Source: Cryoendolithus antarcticus (lineage: Eukaryota > Ascomycota > Dothideomycetes > Cladosporiales > Cladosporiaceae). From it: a stretch of 64,000 bases of DNA. This document shows positions 60,247-64,000 of the stretch, one piece after another. The stretch covers positions 62,001 through 126,000 of the forward strand of contig NAJO01000042.1 of the NCBI GenBank assembly GCA_002077065.1, in the 5' to 3' direction. The translations under genes were made by a program, and so were the position numbers. A model generated the notes under the pieces. It was not told where the DNA came from. It did no database searches and saw only the letters and a list, made by a program, of their open reading frames with translations. Within the stretch, counting starts at the first letter, position 1; every line of letters starts with the position of its first letter.

Positions 60247-60637
60247 GCGAAGAAATTGCGGGAGAGGGCTGAGTATTGGAGTCAGTCCATGAAAAGGATC
60301 AGGCGTTCGGCGAGTTCGTGCAAAAGCGACAGCGATGGGCGGGTATCTTTGGAGTTCTTGAATAGTAATGACAGCTTTGAAAAGCCTTCGCGCTGTGCGC
60401 ATGCGTTCCTCTTCCGTGCAGAGCGATTCTTCTCCACGCACCAGCAATTGCCAGCGCAGTGGTGAAAAGATTTGAGTCGCAAGGCAGTAGTGCAAGGCCA
60501 TGGACATGATGTAGCATAAGCCAATTTCAGAGCAAGCTCAGTTGTCGCTAGTCTCGGACAGAACTTCATACAAGCCAAGGAGTTGAGCCAAGGCAGGGTG
60601 TTGCGCTGGAGGCGTGAGCCAACAGTTGGGTGTTGCG

Positions 60638-61158
60638 TGCCAGTGGTTTTACTCAAAGGCGGTTGGTGCTGGAGACGTGAGTCACCAGTTGGGGACTAGA
60701 GAAGCTAATCACCAGTGGGTTGTGCCAGTGATGTTACTCAAAGGCGGTTGGTGCAGAGCTCGTTATAAATCATTGCGCTATACTGGCGTAGAGGATGTTA
60801 AGCTCTGCTTGTTGCCGCGGACGACGAGCGCTTTGGCAAGAAGTCCTTGTTGTGCAGCAGGGTGCCAGTGATTTCACTCAGAGGCGGATGGGTGCAGCCG
60901 ACGAACGAACCCAGCACTAGGGAGGCTCGAAGGCGCGTGTCGGTACCTCAAGCCTGGCTTTCGGGCGTCGCGCCATAGAGCCAGACCCGGGCGGCCGGTT
61001 TGCCAGTGATTTTACTCAAAGGCGGGTGATATCGCAGCCGTAAAGACGTCTTTGGGCTGGATGGGCGAGACACCGCATAGTTTCCTCTGCAACGGATCTA
61101 GCTGCCACAGAGTCTCCTCTGTAGCAGCCGGGTTGCCAGTGATGTCACTCAAAGGCGG
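60638..61158 (+). repeat. five spaced copies of a 25-nt repeat
   Basis: Near-identical units start at 60638, 60723, 60863, 61001 and 61134. The consensus is TGCCAGTGATKTYACTCAAA followed directly by GGCGG (copies differ at one to four positions). Start-to-start distances are 85, 140, 138 and 133. Flanks of copies 1 and 2 also share a GGTTGGTGC tail and a GTGAGYCAMCAGTTGGG-like lead; copies 4 and 5 share a RTATCGCAG tail. The longer period of about 135 suggests a degenerate tandem unit in which only this core is preserved. Confidence 0.85.
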
Positions 61159-61189
61159 ATGGTATCGCAGTCACAAAGTTGCCAATGTG

Positions 61190-61345
61190 GTGGATTGAGA
61201 CGGTGATCTTACACACCGTCGGTGGGGGAGGGAGGTGATGTGAAGCGGTGATGTGAAGTGGACGAGGTGGCGTGTGGAGGTGGTGGTGTATGACTGGTGA
61301 TGTGAATGTGGTGTTGAGAAGGAGGTGATGCTAGAGACATGGTGT
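61190..61345 (+). repeat. G-rich GGTGATGTGAA-type simple repeat tract
   Basis: The element GGTGATGTGAA recurs at about 61230, 61244 and 61297, with related GGTGATG, GGTGGTG and GGTGTTG units between them. The plus strand is strongly G-rich with few C. This is a cryptic simple repeat of GGTGNTG type, 30-180 bases beyond repeat copy 5 and upstream of the RecQ 3' end. Confidence 0.7.
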
Positions 61346-61573
61346 TGAGAGTGCACGCGAGGTCAAAGTCGTGCATGTTGTGGAAGTGCAGATGCCAAGG
61401 CGCTAGAGACTGCTGCCTGATCGTTCAAGGCGTCACCTTCTTGATGCCCCAGGATCCACGACCAACACAGTTCGCACAGTATCGCGAGGTATGTGACGAA
61501 ATCGATGTACAGATGCCATGTTTCGTCTATGGTATACTTTGCTGATCTTACATTCCACCGCTCCTCGTTGACA

Positions 61574-63092
61574 TTAATCATACTCATCATACCCATACGC
61601 GCCAGTCTGCCGTTGCGTCGAGCACCACTCCTCACTCGCAAGGCCCTTGTCCTTCCGCTTCTTGAGCAGTTTTCGGTCCTTGTGGAAGTCGCAGGCCCAT
61701 TCGCACGGCGCCTCCGCAATATCACCGAAGTACTGCGATATCAGCTTATGTCGACAGCTCCCAGTGTTCTCGCAGTAAGCAATGAGAGCTTGCAGGCTCT
61801 TCACCTTGTTTGCGGTCACTTGGTGACTGCGTGCTGCGCCCTGATGCTTCTGCTGCTCCTTCTCCATGTCGCGCTGCATATTCAGGGCCGCGCGATCGCG
61901 ATCCTCCCGACTGTAGTAGAGCATGCAGATCGATGCTTTGCCGTCTCGACCAGCACGGCCAGCTTCTTGGTAGAAGCCTTCGAATGACTTGGGGATCTGC
62001 CAGTGAACGACGAAGCGTACGTTTTCCTTGTCGATGCCCATACCGAACGCAGTGGTGGCGACGATGACATCGTAGCCTTCGCGATTGGCAACCCAGCCCT
62101 GTAGGTGATCATCCTTCTGCTCGTTGGTAAGACCTGCATGATATGGCTTTGCGCCAATGCCATCAGACTGCAATCGTGCTGCCAGCGCTTCTGTGTCCTT
62201 GCGGTAGAGCGTGTAGATGATGCCAGGCACATTCGTCGCCCGTTCAGCTCGTTGCGTCAGCTCCTGTGACCGCACGGGATTGTTTGCTCTTCGCTCATGC
62301 GTACTCCGCAGCCAAGCGAGGAAGTCCGGGTAGTGATTTTCTTCATCGCACTTGAACCGCACTTCGAAATGCAGATTCGGCCGGCTGGTGGTCATCGTGA
62401 ACGACTTGATCTTCGCAGGATCCATACCAAGCACACTAATGACATCCTCACGCACGCGACTCGTAGCAGTAGCAGTGCAGCAGATGATCGGAACATCTGG
62501 GAACTCTTTGCGGAAATAGTCGAGCTGCTTGAAGCTCGGCCTGAAGTCGTGGCCCCATTCCGAGATACAATGAGCCTCATCCACTGCGATCCTCGCCAAT
62601 TCGCGTTGCTCGTGCACCATACGCAAGTGCTTCCGGAAATTGTCGAGGGCGCAGTACTCTGGCGTCACGTAGAGCAGTCGAATCTGGGGATGACCGCATT
62701 TGAGATCGTCCAAGATGGCTGTCTTGATAGAAAAGGGCGTTGTGCTGTTGATTGTTGCTACGTTGATTCCAGCTGCTCGTAGTGATGCGATCTGGTTGTT
62801 CATGAGGGCCAGCAGAGGCGAGATGACTATCGTAATGCCATGGTCCACGATAGCTGGCAATTGAAAGCAAAGACTCTTACCGAAGCTGGTGGCAGCTTGG
62901 AGGAAGACATCATGTCCTTCAAGCGCAGCTTCGATGACTTCTCGCTGAGTTGGTCTTCCGTGTTGTCAGCGTTGTTTGCTGCCTGGAGACGAAAATATGA
63001 TCTCACCTGAAGCTGTTCTTGCCGAAAACTTTCCGTAAGGTCAGCTCCAACTCCCAAGTCTGACCAAGCCTCTTGACAGGAAGACCAGGCAT
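61574..63092 (-). CDS. RecQ-family ATP-dependent DNA helicase (short form)
   Basis: Exons are 63007-63092 and 61574-62954, 488 aa; intron 52 nt (GTGAGA/GGAAG). The start ATG at 63092 gives MPGLPVKRLGQTWELELTLRKVFGKNSFRPTQREVIEAAL. The RecQ Q motif is FRPTQREVI (about 28-36). Walker A is ATSFGKS (50-56) in place of the commoner T-G-x-GKS. Then come IVISPLLALM, the DEAH box at about 154-157 (VDEAHCISEWGHDFR), CTATAT, GIIYTLYRKDTEAL, YHAGL, VIVATTAFGMGIDKENVRFVVHW and FYQEAGRAGRDG. The RecQ zinc region (SCRHKLISQYFGD...CEWACDFH) closes the core. HRDC and N-terminal extensions of Sgs1-type enzymes are absent. It unwinds 3'-to-5' in DNA repair. The short form resembles RecQ1/RecQ5-like fungal proteins. 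Confidence 0.92.
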
Positions 63093-63401
63093 GATCGAAG
63101 CGGCACTTGATTGAAAAGTACCCCTGGCCGAAGGTACGGTCAAGGGTAGTGAGGCGATGGTCACATGATCCGGAGTCCAGGTCTACAAGGGGCCAGCAAG
63201 TGCGACGACGGACTAGGTGGATGTGCATTTATCGCGTGTTGATGCATGTAAGAAGGTGAAAGTGCTGAGACGCGTGCCCGGACCGAGCCGGCACACGAGA
63301 TTGAGACCGCATCACGTGCAAAACATTTGTCTCGCAGAGGAAGCCGGATGATAGCATGGTGAGAGGCAGAGCAGTTGGTCGGTGCTGGAATCGCACATAC
63401 C
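63093..63401. other. intergenic interval
   Basis: Short interval upstream of RecQ and 3' of the ribosomal protein gene. No gene seen. Confidence 0.5.
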
Positions 63402-64000
63402 TTATGGATGTACAGCAGCTCCTCCCCTAGCACTTTTGCCAGCTCGACTGCCAGGCACATCCCGAGCAAGCTCTTGGACTTCCTCCTCGGCGACCTCAGG
63501 CGCATCCAGCGCCGGGTCCACCTCCATGCCAGTATATGCGCTGCCCTGCAAAGCCTTGAGAGCTGTCGTCTCTTTCTCTGCCCATGCCTTCCAATTCTCC
63601 CACTGTGCGTCCTCCAATTGCATACCCACCTCAAGCGGCGATTTACCAAAGTAGGCACCGTAGTGCAGTGCCTCTTCCTTTGCGACTCGTTGCTCAGTCT
63701 CCTGCAGATGCCGTGCCCGGTAGAGCTCCTTCCTCGCAGCATCATACGCCTTCGCCTCACTCATATCTTCATGCCTCATGAGCCACATCTGTCTTTGTAC
63801 CACAGCCTCTCCATTCAGCGGTCGACTCGCTTGACTGCGCTGCTGCATTCGCATCCAAGCATTCACGCCAGCCTCGCCCACGTCCCTCGTCTCTGGTTGA
63901 CATAACGCATGACTCCAGTCCCACTTCTCGTGATCCCGTCCGTCGTTCTCTAGCACTACCCGAGGTCGCGCTAACTCCCAAGGGTGATCATTGAAGTACT
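63402..64000 (-). CDS. RSM25: mitochondrial small ribosomal subunit protein S25 (Rsm25/mS23), 5' part outside window
   Basis: Open from the right edge to a stop at 63402, so the N terminus is cut off. Visible residues: YFNDHPWELARPRVVLENDGRDHEKWDWSHALCQPETRDVGEAGVNAW, then AYDAARKELYRARHLQETEQRVAKEEALHYGAYFGKSPLEVGMQLEDAQWENWKAWAEKETTALKALQGSAYTG. This is the order of fungal Rsm25 (mitoribosomal small-subunit protein), with the characteristic Lys/Glu-rich helix ERRVAREEA and the GAFFG and YTG elements. An Asp/Glu-rich tail follows. An intron in the part shown is not needed. Confidence 0.9.
   Translation of the reverse strand, partial: YFNDHPWELARPRVVLENDGRDHEKWDWSHALCQPETRDVGEAGVNAWMRMQQRSQASRPLNGEAVVQRQMWLMRHEDMSEAKAYDAARKELYRARHLQETEQRVAKEEALHYGAYFGKSPLEVGMQLEDAQWENWKAWAEKETTALKALQGSAYTGMEVDPALDAPEVAEEEVQELARDVPGSRAGKSARGGAAVHP

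Larger units (their letters stand above)
60247..61573. other. 1.3-kb convergent interval with repeats
   Basis: This lies between the 3' ends of the aminotransferase and RecQ genes. The repeat units and the G-rich tract inside it are listed separately. No coding pattern is seen; the frame at 60614-60871 runs through the repeats and is not conserved-looking. Confidence 0.6.

Noticed and set aside
59587..60507. 306-codon minus-strand frame over the aminotransferase
   Set aside because: It is opposite the conserved coding sequence and shows no family pattern.
60614..60871. 85-codon plus-strand frame across the 25-nt repeats
   Set aside because: The frame is not preserved between repeat units (spacings 85, 140, 138 and 133 are not multiples of three), so the repeat is not a coding repeat.
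60638..61158. CRISPR-like array
   Set aside because: Spacers are too long and unequal (60-115 nt), the copies are imperfect, and the genome is eukaryotic.

Overview
This window is nuclear DNA of a filamentous ascomycete (Pezizomycotina). The evidence is short spliceosomal introns (about 49-63 nt, with GTRNGT donors and CTRAC-like branch points), Zn2Cys6 regulators, a fungal rhodopsin-like receptor, fungal LPxELR domain proteins and a SnoaL-like protein, alongside universal eukaryotic housekeeping genes. A Dothideomycete is my guess for the class, but that is inference. All gene calls come from reading frames, splice-site logic and remembered family patterns; no database search was run.

Layout. 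0.7-3.8 kb: an NCBP3-like cap-binding protein and VPS29 (with a 15-nt microexon). 4.3-9 kb: two decayed membrane-protein genes, a rhodopsin/PTH11-type receptor and a choline-type APC permease, each with stops and a frameshift. 9.5-12.8 kb: nucleoporin NDC1 and an endosomal/vacuolar syntaxin. 13.5-16.1 kb: a short-chain dehydrogenase and an aldo-keto reductase. 16.9-22 kb: a conserved fungal protein, a mitochondrial PPR protein and splicing factor Cwf18. 24.3-28.6 kb: a large SNF1-activating (Sak1/Ssp1-type) kinase. 29.1-31.4 kb: a Zn2Cys6 plus hexapeptide acetyltransferase fusion. 33.8-35.4 kb: a Zn2Cys6 regulator that lacks one zinc-binding cysteine. 35.9-42.4 kb: a DUF1772 protein, a SnoaL-like protein, MPP10 and a mitochondrial carrier.

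43.2-49.8 kb is the accessory core of the window: an intron-containing tRNA-Leu(AAG), then five same-strand paralogues of a small LPxELRxxIY / CRLxRAE family. Two are intact and three are broken by a stop or frameshift.

50.3-64 kb returns to conserved genes: TAF13, KSH1 (72 aa in four exons), a small coiled-coil protein, a second aldo-keto reductase, an F-box protein, NAA10, a conserved fungal protein, a branched-chain aminotransferase, a short RecQ helicase and the start-truncated mitochondrial ribosomal protein S25. Between the convergent aminotransferase and RecQ genes lies a 1.3-kb non-coding interval with five spaced copies of a 25-nt repeat and a G-rich tract.

The conserved genes serve RNA processing (NCBP3, Cwf18, MPP10, TAF13), membrane traffic (VPS29, syntaxin, KSH1), the nuclear pore, mitochondria (PPR, carrier, mS25) and carbon/energy signalling (SAK1-type kinase). 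They form no evident pathway cluster; the arrangement is that of an ordinary fungal chromosome interrupted by small decaying accessory patches.
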